Positions 36,052 through 45,676 of a stretch of DNA of 64,000 nt are shown here, piece by piece (the stretch's first letter is position 1; every line of letters starts with the position of its first letter). Location: NCBI GenBank assembly GCA_964534275.1, contig CAZHQG010000004.1:124001-188000 (forward strand). The letters are read 5' to 3'. A program made the translations under genes and the position numbers. The DNA is from HRBIN30 sp964534275. Its GTDB lineage: Bacteria > Desulfobacterota > Binatia > HRBIN30. The notes beneath the pieces were generated by a model that saw nothing but the letters and a program-made list of their open reading frames with translations, had not been told where the DNA came from and made no database searches.

Positions 36052-36795
36052 TCAGAGATATACGCCGCCGTTTGGACTCAGCACCTGCCCGGTAACGTAG
36101 CTAGCTTCGTCCGAGAAGAGATACGCTACAGCAGCCGCGACATCTTCTGGCACGCCGACGCGCCCTACGGGTGCGCGCTTCCCATACTCCGCAATGGCTT
36201 GCTCGGGGAGGCCTGAACCGCGCACGAGCGGAGTATCGATCAGCCCAGGTGCGACGATGTTTGCTGTGACCCCCGAACTTCCGAGTTCCAGGGCCAGCGC
36301 TTTGGTGAACCCTACGATCCCTGCTTTGGCCGCGGCGTAGTGGGCGATGCCACGGCCGCCGCCGTTCAACCCGGCAACCGAGCCAATGTTGACAATGCGG
36401 CCCCAGCCGGCGGCGCGCATGTCCGGCACCACGAAGCGCGCGCACAGGAAAGCGCCACGCAAGTGTACAGCGACCGTACGGTCGAACACCTCGGGAGCAA
36501 GCTGTTCGAGTGGAGTGTACACGCAAATTCCTGCTGCGTGTACCAGTCCGGTGAACGGACCGAGTTCGGCCCGCAAGCGGGTGACCGCTTGGCTGAGCGA
36601 GTCCGCGTCTGCCACGTCTGCTTGGGCAAACGCCCACGGTGCCTCCGAGACCTTGTCGCCCCAGGACGCGCCTCCAGGGTTCACGTCGATGCCACCCACG
36701 GCCCAACCAGCCCTGGCCAGACGTAGCCCCACCGCTTTCCCGATGCCGGAGGCAATTCCAGTAACCAAGGCGACGCGCGGGACGCGTGAGTGCAT
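36052..36795 (-). CDS. short-chain dehydrogenase/reductase
   Basis: 247 residues. The start at 36795 follows GGAGGA at six bases. Classical SDR: TGIASGIG cofactor motif, VHAAGIC (NNAG position), catalytic Ser in IGSVAG and YAAAK, then PGLIDTPL. The C-terminal 'YVTGQVLSPNGGVYL' matches FabG/BDH-like enzymes. The substrate is not deducible. It lies 14 bases behind a small unknown gene and probably in one transcript with it and the beta-helix/cytochrome gene. Confidence 0.88.
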   Translation of the reverse strand: MHSRVPRVALVTGIASGIGKAVGLRLARAGWAVGGIDVNPGGASWGDKVSEAPWAFAQADVADADSLSQAVTRLRAELGPFTGLVHAAGICVYTPLEQLAPEVFDRTVAVHLRGAFLCARFVVPDMRAAGWGRIVNIGSVAGLNGGGRGIAHYAAAKAGIVGFTKALALELGSSGVTANIVAPGLIDTPLVRGSGLPEQAIAEYGKRAPVGRVGVPEDVAAAVAYLFSDEASYVTGQVLSPNGGVYL

Positions 36796-36809
36796 CGACG
36801 ATCCTCCCA

Positions 36810-37046
36810 TCAGTGGGGCACGATATGCCCTTCGAGTCCTCCGGGAATACGCTGGCTCAAGCGCTCCCAGGCGCGCACGATTCTCAGCGCTTCCTCACGA
36901 TGCGGGAGACCCGTCACAACGGGAGTCGAGGTGTGGGCGTCGAGAACCTCCCAACACTCGTCGCCGGTGCGGCGCCAACGGACCAAACGCATGCGGTAAT
37001 TCGGGGATGCCTGCTCCTCGCTCAGCACTTCACGCCCGATTGTCAT
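36810..37046 (-). CDS. small hypothetical protein
   Basis: 78 residues. GAGGACGG lies before the start at 37046. The sequence NYRMRLVRWRRTGDECWEVLDAHTSTPVVTG then HREEALRIVRAWERL suggests a small beta-alpha fold. I recognise no family. It fits snugly (14 and 25 bases) between the SDR and the large cytochrome fusion, all on the minus strand. Confidence 0.65.
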   Translation of the reverse strand: MTIGREVLSEEQASPNYRMRLVRWRRTGDECWEVLDAHTSTPVVTGLPHREEALRIVRAWERLSQRIPGGLEGHIVPH

Positions 37047-37071
37047 CGTCCGTCCTCTACCAGCATCCGCG

Positions 37072-39480
37072 CTATCGTCCGGAGCAATCTCCCGGAAGAG
37101 AAGCGATCCATTCTCGAATCACATCGATGGCTTCTTGGTGCACTCTCCGCCGACCAAGTTCCGGCATGGCAATGCCGGGATCTAGGGAGATCATGCGAAA
37201 GAGCAAGATCGATTGGTTGGGCTTGCCCGGCTCGATGTCGTAGCGAAAGCCGCCGGTCCCGCGGCCTGCTGCGACGGGCGACTTGCAGATACCCAAGGCC
37301 AACGGGTCGGTTTGTCCAATGCCGAGGAACAGCCCCGTCGTGCGTGCTGCTCCGGCTGGGTTATGGCAGTGCGCACAATTGACATCGAGGTACGTACGCG
37401 CTCGTTCTTCGACGGTGCCGCTTGTCGGGTCCTCCAACACCGCTGCTCGGGGGGCAAGCGTTGGATCGGCCGGAGCGCCTTCCAAAATCCCGATGCGCGT
37501 CCAATGCACCAGTTGGTTTTCGATCCCGGTGTCGTAGGCGAAGTCTTTGTTCAGATTGCGTGCCTTGGTGCCGATGGGGCCCGTGTTCTTGAACGATTCA
37601 CGGTGACACTCCTTGCACTGGTTTGCGTTTGGCACATTGTAATCGAACGTGGCGGGCTGTCCGTCCGCTTGGACTGCCGTTACGCGCAAGGGCATTCCGA
37701 GCACTTTGAGCCGCGCTTCGGTCTCCTCAGCGTTCCAGACGTAGGGGAGACCGATCCAACCGTCTTCGCGTCGGATGAGCAAGCGAGTTTCGAGCAGTCG
37801 TTCCCCGCTGTGCGGGGCGCGCATGTCGTACGGGTAGGCAAAATTCTTGATGATGACGGTTCCCACAGGGAAATCGAAGGAAGCTTGGGCGTCGTACTTG
37901 GCTTTCTTCCCTGGAGGCAAGTAAACGAAGCGATGTTTGTTCGTGTAATCCGAAAAGAGCTGCGTGTTGAGGTCGTAGGGCGTGACCCCATCGTTCGGCC
38001 GGAGTTCCCGCATCGGACCCACGAAGAACCGATAACTCGACAAGAACTCGCACGGTTCGTCGTTGACGTCGAAATTCACGCTGTTGCCAGGCGCAACGGT
38101 GCAGCGGGTTTCCGCATTGATGGCTACGGGAGTCGGGGTTGCCGGCGGTGGCGATGGAAAAGGTAGCGGCTGAGGTGCTTGCTCGCTGACTCCAGGAATC
38201 ACCACGGGAGGCAAAAGCGGGAAGCGGCAGTCGTACGGCTCGCGCGCATTACTTGCCTGCCCGCCAAACCGGGGCAAATCCACATTGTACAAGCGCGCCG
38301 CTGGATCCTGGATGCAGATGCGCAAGGAGTCAGGAAGCTTGCCGTTCACGTATTTTCGGGAGTCTTCGAAACCATCGATCAAGATGTCCGGCAAGGGCAA
38401 GCCAGTAATCGGACCAATCAGTTCGGTCGTGTCGGGGTCGCCGTCCGTTCCGCCATTTTCGTAAAGGTTATCGTAAATGAAGATGGTCTCGGAGTACTTA
38501 TCGTAGCGCGGGTCGGCTCCTCGCAGATTCCCGATGATTTGCGCCGTGTTGTAGCTGATGATCAAAATTTGAAACGTTCCGTTGCTACGCAAGCGATTCC
38601 GGAACACCTGGACCTCGTCGTTGGCGAGAATCATGATTCCAGTACCGCGGGGCACTGCACTGACCGTGGTACCCCGAGGGGCAAAATTCGGCGTGTTGTT
38701 CTCGACGACGTCGTTGTCGAACACGCGGGTGCGCCGACCATCGAGAAACGGCAAGCCAGGCAAGTTGAACACGAGGATGCCTCCGGTATTGTGCGTTGCG
38801 GTATTGTGGTAGACGTCGGCGTCGGTCGAGTTTTCGATTTCGATGCCCGCCACGTTTTCGTACACGTAATTGCGGCGGACGATGATGTTGTGACACTGGC
38901 CGACGTAAATTCCGGCGTCCGAAGCGCCACGGACCACCGAGTCCTCGATGAGGACGTTGGTGCACTCGATGGGATAGAATCCGTACGAGCCGTTCTCGGT
39001 GTTGGGCCCACGCGTCCACTCGGCCCGTACTCTCCTGATCGTGATGTTCTTCCCACCAAGTATTTTCAGCAGGTCTCCCGGGCTGTCTTCGAGGGCTAAG
39101 TCTTCGATCGTGAAATCATTGGCAGTGACGAGCAACCCCTCAGCGCCGGAAGTTTGGTTGCGGAACGACAAAATGGTGCGGTCTTTCCCTTCCCCCCGGA
39201 TGGTCACGTTGTCCACGTCGAGCGAGAGCTGTCCAGACAGGCGATACACGCCAGCGCGCAACAAAATCGTATCTCCCGGACGTGCTTCGATCAGCGCGCG
39301 TTGAATCGTCTCTTGATCGTCGTCGCTGGGAGACAAAATGACGCAGCGGTCTCCGCAAGCGTTCGCTCCGCCGGGGACATTGGCGAATCCAGGCGGTTCA
39401 CCGTCGCTGCCACAGCCCAAGAAAAACGTGGCAGGCGCAATCGTGATCAGCATGACCCAAAACCAAATTCGCGGCTTCAT
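37072..39480 (-). CDS. lipoprotein fusing a parallel beta-helix domain to an SO2930-type diheme cytochrome c
   Basis: 802 residues. A signal peptide with a lipoprotein-type end at Cys23 (FFLGC). Residues ~45-330 are a right-handed parallel beta-helix (short N/D/I-rich turns: DNVTIRGEGKDRTIL, NITIRRVRAEW, NVLIEDSVV, NIIVRRNYVYENVAGIEIENSTDADVYHN). A Pro-rich linker at ~430-460 precedes the cytochrome part. Haem sites are CKECH at 622 and CAHCH at 702, with an axial-Met candidate in AMPELG. The two parts are usually separate neighbouring genes; here they are one chain. Expected location: cell envelope or outside. Electron acceptor and substrate unknown. Confidence 0.85.
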   Translation of the reverse strand: MKPRIWFWVMLITIAPATFFLGCGSDGEPPGFANVPGGANACGDRCVILSPSDDDQETIQRALIEARPGDTILLRAGVYRLSGQLSLDVDNVTIRGEGKDRTILSFRNQTSGAEGLLVTANDFTIEDLALEDSPGDLLKILGGKNITIRRVRAEWTRGPNTENGSYGFYPIECTNVLIEDSVVRGASDAGIYVGQCHNIIVRRNYVYENVAGIEIENSTDADVYHNTATHNTGGILVFNLPGLPFLDGRRTRVFDNDVVENNTPNFAPRGTTVSAVPRGTGIMILANDEVQVFRNRLRSNGTFQILIISYNTAQIIGNLRGADPRYDKYSETIFIYDNLYENGGTDGDPDTTELIGPITGLPLPDILIDGFEDSRKYVNGKLPDSLRICIQDPAARLYNVDLPRFGGQASNAREPYDCRFPLLPPVVIPGVSEQAPQPLPFPSPPPATPTPVAINAETRCTVAPGNSVNFDVNDEPCEFLSSYRFFVGPMRELRPNDGVTPYDLNTQLFSDYTNKHRFVYLPPGKKAKYDAQASFDFPVGTVIIKNFAYPYDMRAPHSGERLLETRLLIRREDGWIGLPYVWNAEETEARLKVLGMPLRVTAVQADGQPATFDYNVPNANQCKECHRESFKNTGPIGTKARNLNKDFAYDTGIENQLVHWTRIGILEGAPADPTLAPRAAVLEDPTSGTVEERARTYLDVNCAHCHNPAGAARTTGLFLGIGQTDPLALGICKSPVAAGRGTGGFRYDIEPGKPNQSILLFRMISLDPGIAMPELGRRRVHQEAIDVIREWIASLPGDCSGR

Positions 39481-39878
39481 TTGGATCCTTTCCCCTTCCC
39501 TCGTGTGGAAACTGTCGAGATGCCGATCCTGAGACTACCTCGTGCGCTCGAACTCAAGCAAGACCGAGCCAAAGCTTGCTCTTTGGCCCGCAAACATCGG
39601 ACGAGTGTGGCAATGTGCAGGGAACTCGTGGGCATCCTGGAGCCAGAGCTCTTTTGGCTCGACCGGGCTCCACGTTTGGAAACATCGTGGTGCGGGGCAT
39701 CGCATGAGCACGAGCGAGAAGGTCCTCACAAGGACTCGAGTTCTTCACGTACACGCCGGCGGTGCATGCGCGAGTTGAAGCTGAGCGATGAGCGTGTACC
39801 GTCTGGGTGTTCACCGGAGCCGTCATCGGGAAGAGTGTTGATTGCTGGTGTGTTTCCTGGTTAAGCGCAGGAATCCAC
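39481..39878. other. divergent intergenic region, no gene seen
   Basis: About 400 bases between divergent genes. It should carry promoters for both but I find no clear -35/-10 pair. Frames on the minus strand here are shadows of the SDR gene. Confidence 0.4.
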
Positions 39879-40658
39879 ATGTTGCTGCAGCACAAGGTAG
39901 CAATCGTTTCCGGTGTTGGTCCCGGACTAGGCCGCAGTGTTGCCTTGGCGTTTGCTCGGGAGGGGGCGCGCCTCGTGCTCGCCGCTCGCAATGCCGAGTA
40001 CTTGACCAAGGTCGCGCAAGAAATTGCGGCTGCGGGCGGGGAGAGTCTCGCGGTTCCCACCGACGTGATTTCTCGCGACGCGTGCGCTGCCTTGGTGGAG
40101 GCGGCCGTGCAGCGTTACGGGCGCATCGATGTGTTGGTAAACAACGCGTTTCGGGGTGGTGTGGAGCCGCGGTTCGAGGAGGTTGATCTGCAGCTCTGGC
40201 GGGACGTGTTCGAGGTGAACGTATTTGGCTCGCTGCAGTTGACGCAAGCGGTCGTGCCCTCGATGCGGGAGGCAGGTGGAGGCTCGATCGTGTTCATCAA
40301 TTCCATGTCTGCGCGCGTGATCGAGCCAGGAATGGGAGGGTATGCCGCGTCCAAGGGTGCACTGTTGGTGGCAGCTCGGACCCTGGCAAAGGAGTTGGGC
40401 CCTTACGGGATTCGGGTGAACTCCGTGGTTCCCGGGTACATTTGGAGCGAGAAATTAGCCCGTTATTTTCACTGGCTCGCGGAGCGAGAAGGCCGTTCCT
40501 TCGAGGCCGTGCGCGAGGACATCGCTGGGCGTACAGCGCTGCATCACATTCCCGACTCGGACGAAATCGCAGACACCGTCGTGTTTTTTGCCTCCGACTT
40601 ATCGCGTGCTGTAACCGGGCAGGCGCTCGATGTGAATGCCGGGCACTATTTCGACTAG
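39879..40658 (+). CDS. short-chain dehydrogenase/reductase
   Basis: 259 residues. The start at 39879 follows CAGGAA. SGVGPGLG cofactor motif, VNNAFRGG (variant NNAG), catalytic Ser in INSMSAR and YAASK, then PGYIWSEKL, which is unusual after the PG. The C-terminus reads RAVTGQALDVNAGHYF. It resembles SDRs of lipid/steroid degradation. Its 3' end overlaps the MFS gene by 23 bases, so the pair is translationally coupled. Confidence 0.87.
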   Translation: MLLQHKVAIVSGVGPGLGRSVALAFAREGARLVLAARNAEYLTKVAQEIAAAGGESLAVPTDVISRDACAALVEAAVQRYGRIDVLVNNAFRGGVEPRFEEVDLQLWRDVFEVNVFGSLQLTQAVVPSMREAGGGSIVFINSMSARVIEPGMGGYAASKGALLVAARTLAKELGPYGIRVNSVVPGYIWSEKLARYFHWLAEREGRSFEAVREDIAGRTALHHIPDSDEIADTVVFFASDLSRAVTGQALDVNAGHYFD

Positions 40659-41892
40659 AAATTCGCAGGCCACGACTTCGGAACGCGGTATTCTCCTTTG
40701 GGGCGAGCCGTGGCGAGCCTGGCTGTTGCTCCTTGTTGGGGTATGTGCCGTGAGCGCGCAATCGGCTTCGTCCTTGGCGTTTTCCGTGTTGATGAAGCCG
40801 ATGACCGCAGCATTGGAGATCGATCGCACGACCTTTGCGTCGGCAATGAGCCTGCGGATGCTGCTCATGGTGTTGGCCTTGGCCCTTGTTGGGCTTGCAA
40901 CGGACAAGGCTGGGGCCCGAGCTGTGTTAGTTGCTGGGGCGTGCGTGGTGGGATTGGGCACTGTAGGTCTAGCGTTGTTGCCTTCTTCGGCTTGGCTCTA
41001 CCCAGTGATGGGAGCCATCGGGCCTGGACAGGCAGCCATTGGGTCGGTGGCCGCTTCGGCACTCGTGGTGCGTCACTTCACCGTGCGCCGCGGTTGGGCG
41101 GTGGGCATCCTCAACGGGGGCGATAATTTGCTCAATAGTGCCGTTCCCCTTCTTACGGCTGCGATTCTCCAACGTCATGGGTGGCGTGCAGCGCTGGTGG
41201 TGGTGGGAGCGGCTTACTTGGCGCTGGCGGCACTCGTGGCTTTGGTCTTGCGACGCGACGATGGCAAAGAGGTGCGAAGTCCCAAGCTGGCGTCACGAAC
41301 GGACGGTGAGACGCGGAAGTCCCCCGGTACGGCGTTTTGGTTGCTCGTCTTGGTGTACGTGGGCATCTATGCGTTCATCACTTCGGTGCAGTTGCATCTG
41401 CACTCTTACTTGACCGACTTAGGCTTGTCTCCAATCGTGGCTTCGCGGGTGTTGAGCGTGCAAATTCTCGTGGGCGCGCTCGGCGCACCGTTGATCGGGG
41501 GAGCAGCAGGCCGCTGGGGCGCTCGTCCCACCTTGTGCGTGACTGTGGGTGGGCTTGCTGTGGGCGCACTGCTTTTGTGGAATGTCGGCTCGAACTTTGG
41601 CTTTTTGGGGTGGGCACTTTTCTACGGTACCGTCAACAGTGGCGTAGTGGCCTTGCTGGCTCTCGCGCTAGCGGAGTTGTTCGGGCCGGCGCAAATCGGC
41701 CGGTGGATGGGGGTGGCCATGTCGTTTTGCATGGGCAGCACGATGGTCGCCAACGTCTATTCGGCCGCAATGTTCGATCGCTTCGGCACCTACTTGCCAG
41801 TTTGGCAAGGATACAGTGCCCTCATGATGGCTTTGTTGCTGCCGGTCGCGGTCCTTACGCGCTGGGGCGATGTTCGAGCCAAGACCAAGTGA
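40636..41892 (+). CDS. major facilitator superfamily transporter
   Basis: 418 residues with 12 predicted membrane segments in two halves. The loop between helices 2 and 3 (GLATDKAGARAVL) is the MFS A-motif, and GRWGARPTL is its counterpart in the second half. Family resemblance is to OFA/monocarboxylate-type permeases. The start lies inside the SDR gene. It probably imports an acid that the SDR or nearby lipid genes process (inference). Confidence 0.85.
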   Translation: MPGTISTRNSQATTSERGILLWGEPWRAWLLLLVGVCAVSAQSASSLAFSVLMKPMTAALEIDRTTFASAMSLRMLLMVLALALVGLATDKAGARAVLVAGACVVGLGTVGLALLPSSAWLYPVMGAIGPGQAAIGSVAASALVVRHFTVRRGWAVGILNGGDNLLNSAVPLLTAAILQRHGWRAALVVVGAAYLALAALVALVLRRDDGKEVRSPKLASRTDGETRKSPGTAFWLLVLVYVGIYAFITSVQLHLHSYLTDLGLSPIVASRVLSVQILVGALGAPLIGGAAGRWGARPTLCVTVGGLAVGALLLWNVGSNFGFLGWALFYGTVNSGVVALLALALAELFGPAQIGRWMGVAMSFCMGSTMVANVYSAAMFDRFGTYLPVWQGYSALMMALLLPVAVLTRWGDVRAKTK

Positions 41893-42243
41893 CATCCAGT
41901 GCAGCAGTAGGTGGCGGGCGCCTGACGCAAACTTCGAGCAGCGTGACGGTGGGCGGCGTGACCGATCTGCGTAAGACGCATTTCGGTACCTGCGCCGACT
42001 TCCTGTCCTCGGAGATCGGATCTAGTCTGCAAAGGTTGCCTGCATTCGACCGACGTTTCGTCCGGCTAGCGACGTTGTGGGCACAGGTGGATGTTCGGGG
42101 TTCGAAGAACCGTGATTGCTCCGATGAGAGTTTCCGCTGGGAAGAAGTGCTGGTCAACCGGAGCGGAGGACCGGCGGCGAAAAACAAAGGCGCTGGCGGA
42201 AGTCTGTAAGAGCGGCTCGCGCTAAGGTCGGAGTGCGTTGAAG
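41893..42243. other. intergenic, no gene seen
   Basis: About 350 bases. No frame with a start site and no T-tract terminator. Confidence 0.4.
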
Positions 42244-43536
42244 ATGCTGGCGTCGGCATGGATTCGTTACACGGTCGTTCTCGTTTTTGGCTACGTGTGC
42301 TTTGCGACGCCTGGGTCCGACGGTTGGCCGTGGGGTGTGGACCAGTGGCTGTGGACCGGCCTACGCGATTTCCCGTTGGAAAAAGTCCGTTACTTGCCTC
42401 TTGCAACTGCAGTGCTGATGGTCACTGCGGATTTGGCGGGCCGGGTTGCACGATTGCCAACAATGGATGTGCGCCGCCGTTCTCTATGGGCGTGCGCGAT
42501 CGCCGCGTTCTCCGGCGGGTGGTTTTTGGCGTTGCGGGTGCAGCATTGGCTCGGGGACCTGCACGGGATAGACCAGTGGCCGCTCCCGCAATGGAAGTTG
42601 GAGACCGCCGAGCCGCTCGGTGTTTTGACCTGGTATTACACGATCCATTGGGGGTATGCGTTAGGCCTCTGGCCATCGGAAGCTTGCCAACTCGTCTCCG
42701 TCTTGAGCGGGGCGCTGAGCGCTGTCGCCTTGTTTCTCTGGGCGCAACGCCTCACCGACCGATGGCCGCTACTGTTCTTGATGATTTTATCCGGTGGCTT
42801 TAGCGTGTTGTTTTACGGCTATCCGGAGAAGGGCACGCCGAAGTCGCTGGCACTCTTGTTCTGGTACGTGTACTCGGGCACCCGAGCGCTTCAGTCTGGC
42901 ACGACCGGCTGGATGCTTGCATCCAGCGTTTTGCTGTCGCTTGCGGCTTTGATGCACGGGAGCGCACTGAGTTTCCTGCCAGCTCATGCTTGGGTCCTTT
43001 GGCGCAACGCAACACGTCGACAAGCGTTGGCAGGGGTTGCGGCGTTCCTGGCGCCGGTAGTGCTCATCGCGGGCTACGCTTGGATGGGCGCACCATATGC
43101 CGGCGGGAAGTGGGGCAATGTGGCGGCGCCGATCCAGTGGATCAAAGCCTACTGCATCACAAATTGCGGTTACGACTTCTTCAGTTGGAAGCACCTGCGG
43201 GACATCGTGAACTGCTTATTGGTGTTGGCCCCGGTAGGAATTTTGTGTTTGCCCGAAGCACTCCTACGAGCTCGCGGCTCGGATCCGGTAGCACAATGGT
43301 TGGCGGTCGGTAGTTTGGGGTTCCTGTTTTTGTCCTCTGTGTGGTTTCCAGTGTTTGGGTATTACGCCGACTGGGACATTTTCGCTTCCACGCCTTACGT
43401 GGTTTCCACGTTGGGTGCGTACGTCGCACTCCGAGATTTGCCGGCAAGAAGTTTTCAAGGGCTGGCCGCGATGTGGATTGTCAGTAACGCGATCCACACT
43501 TACTCGTTCTGGCGTGCCTTCCAAGTCGGAGAGTGA
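42244..43536 (+). CDS. polytopic membrane protein of unknown function
   Basis: About 430 residues from ATG 42244 (GGAG upstream). About 9-11 membrane helices. Polar blocks facing one side are GSDGWPWGVDQW near the N-terminus, GYPEKGTPKSLALLFWY in the middle and FGYYADWDIFAS near the C-terminus. The general build resembles GT-C glycosyltransferases or O-antigen-type proteins, but the usual N-terminal DD/ED catalytic motif is not visible. The next gene, a methyltransferase with a sugar-binding-like tail, may share the pathway. Confidence 0.65.
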   Translation: MLASAWIRYTVVLVFGYVCFATPGSDGWPWGVDQWLWTGLRDFPLEKVRYLPLATAVLMVTADLAGRVARLPTMDVRRRSLWACAIAAFSGGWFLALRVQHWLGDLHGIDQWPLPQWKLETAEPLGVLTWYYTIHWGYALGLWPSEACQLVSVLSGALSAVALFLWAQRLTDRWPLLFLMILSGGFSVLFYGYPEKGTPKSLALLFWYVYSGTRALQSGTTGWMLASSVLLSLAALMHGSALSFLPAHAWVLWRNATRRQALAGVAAFLAPVVLIAGYAWMGAPYAGGKWGNVAAPIQWIKAYCITNCGYDFFSWKHLRDIVNCLLVLAPVGILCLPEALLRARGSDPVAQWLAVGSLGFLFLSSVWFPVFGYYADWDIFASTPYVVSTLGAYVALRDLPARSFQGLAAMWIVSNAIHTYSFWRAFQVGE

Positions 43537-44063
43537 CCTAGGGAAACCCGCCAACCCGAACATGCCAGGGCACCGTGGTGCGGAGGCAGACGGTGGCGCT
43601 GCAGCCGGTTGAAAAGGCGGCTGCTCGATGCGCCCGGTAGCGGGCGCGGAGCTACCCAGGTGCTCGTAAGGACGAACAATGTTCGTGGTGACCCACCTGC
43701 GCCACACCAACGGTGGTGCGTGTGCGCTTTGCTGTCATTCGTCTCCGCAGATTGCGCCTTATCCGCGACGTGACGGACAAGGCCCTTCGAGGCATTTTCC
43801 TTACGGAACAACGATTTCCATGCCTCGTCTCGAGCGGTCGCCTCCAGGTTGCTCGGATCTATGTCTCCTGGCGGGCGCTTCAGGTTCGATGGTGGAAGTG
43901 AGAGGGACATTCCCGCCCGAGCATCCGGAAGGTGGCAGCCCAGTTGTAACTCGGGCAACCATGCTCCGGGGCGGAAGCGCGTCCAATCCGGCGGCCCGCC
44001 AGGGGTTTGCTTCGTTGGCGGCACCCGTTTGCGCTGGACCTCGGAGTTGCGTAACTAGGAACG
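43537..44063. other. intergenic, no gene seen
   Basis: About 530 bases. Frames are open on both strands but are Arg/Pro/Ser-rich, lack start sites and look like non-coding GC-rich DNA. Confidence 0.4.
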
Positions 44064-45281
44064 GTGCCGCACTATTCCGAGGAAGAAATTCGTAACTATC
44101 TCCTTGCCGTCGAAACGCCGCCTCCGGAAAGAGCGGACTGGCACACTTGGACCACTTGGAACATCCGCCGATTTCGCCGCACGCTCGAACTCGTGCCGCC
44201 GGCAGAGAGCGGAGATCGCTGCCTCGAGATTGGGAGCATTCCGTACACGTTCGCTCTGCTGATGAAACGCTTCCATCAGTATTCCCTGGCCCACGTAGAT
44301 TTTTTTGCAGGTGGGGAGCGGCAATTCCGCAAGATCATTCGCTTGCCGGCTCTGGGGGAAACGCATGAATTTGCGAGCGAGCTGTACGACGTGGAACGTG
44401 AGGACTTGCCATTTCCAGACGAAAGCTTCGCCGGAGTGCTTTGCTGCGAAGTGCTGGAACACTTGACGACGGATCCGGTTGCCATGCTGGCAGAAATCCA
44501 TCGCGTGCTGCGACCGAACGGCTGGCTGGTCCTCACAACTCCGAACAGCGCTTGCCTGCGCAACGTGGTGGACTTGCTCCACGGTCGAAACATTTATCGC
44601 CCTTATGCGCTGGCCTTCGGGCCAACTTGGCGCCACAATCGAGAATACACCGCTGCCGAAGTTCGAGAGCTGCTTTTGGGCTGCGGGTTCGAGGTGGAAC
44701 ATCTCTCGGTCGAGGATATCGCCCCGAACCACGAGCACCGACCTTTCGGTCACCGCGCGCTCCATTGGCTCCTGCGCCTTCGATACGGTCTCAATTACGG
44801 CGAGCAAATTTTTGTGCGGGCACGCCGGCGAGGGCAGTTTTGTTGGCATTACCCTTCCTGGTTGTTCCACCACACGGAGTTTTACGTCTCCGTGCGGCGG
44901 CCATACGTGCGCGTGGGGGAGAATGACGCAATCCAGCTTGGCAAAGGTTGGCTGGAAAGAGAGAGTTCCGATGGTGTCCTTGTACGTAGGATCGGGACGG
45001 CTGGAGCTATGGCGTATTTGCGCACGCGGCCGGGTTGCTCGCGTCTCGCGCTCGAGCTCCGCCAGTTCGACCCTGAACCGCGGCAACTACCGCTCGCGGT
45101 CCGCCCGTATCAGCACGCAAGCGCCAAGCGAGAGTGGACGGGCGAAATTCCGCTGGGAGGAACCGGGCGCCAACTTGCGTCGGTCGTGCTCCCTCAGCCA
45201 GACGAAACCCCCGCAATCGAGATCGAGTTTCTCGGTGGCGAAAACAGTGTGGGCTTGTCGGCAATTCGCTGGGACTGTTGA
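44064..45281 (+). CDS. methyltransferase with C-terminal beta-sandwich-like domain
   Basis: 405 residues; GTG start after TAGGAAC. Residues ~45-200 are a class I SAM methyltransferase: CLEIGSIPYTFA (motif I, with IGSI replacing the usual GxGxG), LPFPDESFAGVLCCEVLEHL (motif IV), EIHRVLRPNGWLVLTTPN. Residues ~280-405 are beta-rich (VLVRRIGTAGAMAYLRTRPGCSRLALELRQFDP...) and resemble a lectin-like appendage found on glycan-modifying enzymes. Possibly methylates a surface sugar; this is inference. Confidence 0.75.
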   Translation: MPHYSEEEIRNYLLAVETPPPERADWHTWTTWNIRRFRRTLELVPPAESGDRCLEIGSIPYTFALLMKRFHQYSLAHVDFFAGGERQFRKIIRLPALGETHEFASELYDVEREDLPFPDESFAGVLCCEVLEHLTTDPVAMLAEIHRVLRPNGWLVLTTPNSACLRNVVDLLHGRNIYRPYALAFGPTWRHNREYTAAEVRELLLGCGFEVEHLSVEDIAPNHEHRPFGHRALHWLLRLRYGLNYGEQIFVRARRRGQFCWHYPSWLFHHTEFYVSVRRPYVRVGENDAIQLGKGWLERESSDGVLVRRIGTAGAMAYLRTRPGCSRLALELRQFDPEPRQLPLAVRPYQHASAKREWTGEIPLGGTGRQLASVVLPQPDETPAIEIEFLGGENSVGLSAIRWDC

Positions 45282-45676
45282 GGAATTCGGGCGCGCGAAC
45301 AGAAATTCGGTTTGCGGCTGGGTTTTGTGCGGGTCGGCGGGGGTGCTCCTCTTTTAGTTTGAGGTACCTCTTTGGTTCCCTTTGCCGCCCGAACTTAGCC
45401 AGGAACCCTAACAAAATGCTCCACTTCCCATCGTGGCGGGGGTTCCTCCGGACCTATGTCGGACGCGGTCTGACCGGCGCCCAGAGGCAGAGTGCCGTCA
45501 CTGGGCATCTTCACACTCAGTACGCGTTAGCAGGCCGCTTCCTTTACCGTCGCCGATGCTCTCGTTGGGAGAGGAAGAGCCTTGTCGACTCGCATGGAGG
45601 TCGGCGAGCCTGGAAGGAGCCTCTGGGTGAGTACCGCGACCGCGGGTACTCTTTCGGTCTCGGTCCCGACTGGTTG
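45282..45676. other. convergent intergenic region, no gene seen
   Basis: About 395 bases between convergent genes. No supportable gene and no clear terminator. Confidence 0.4.
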
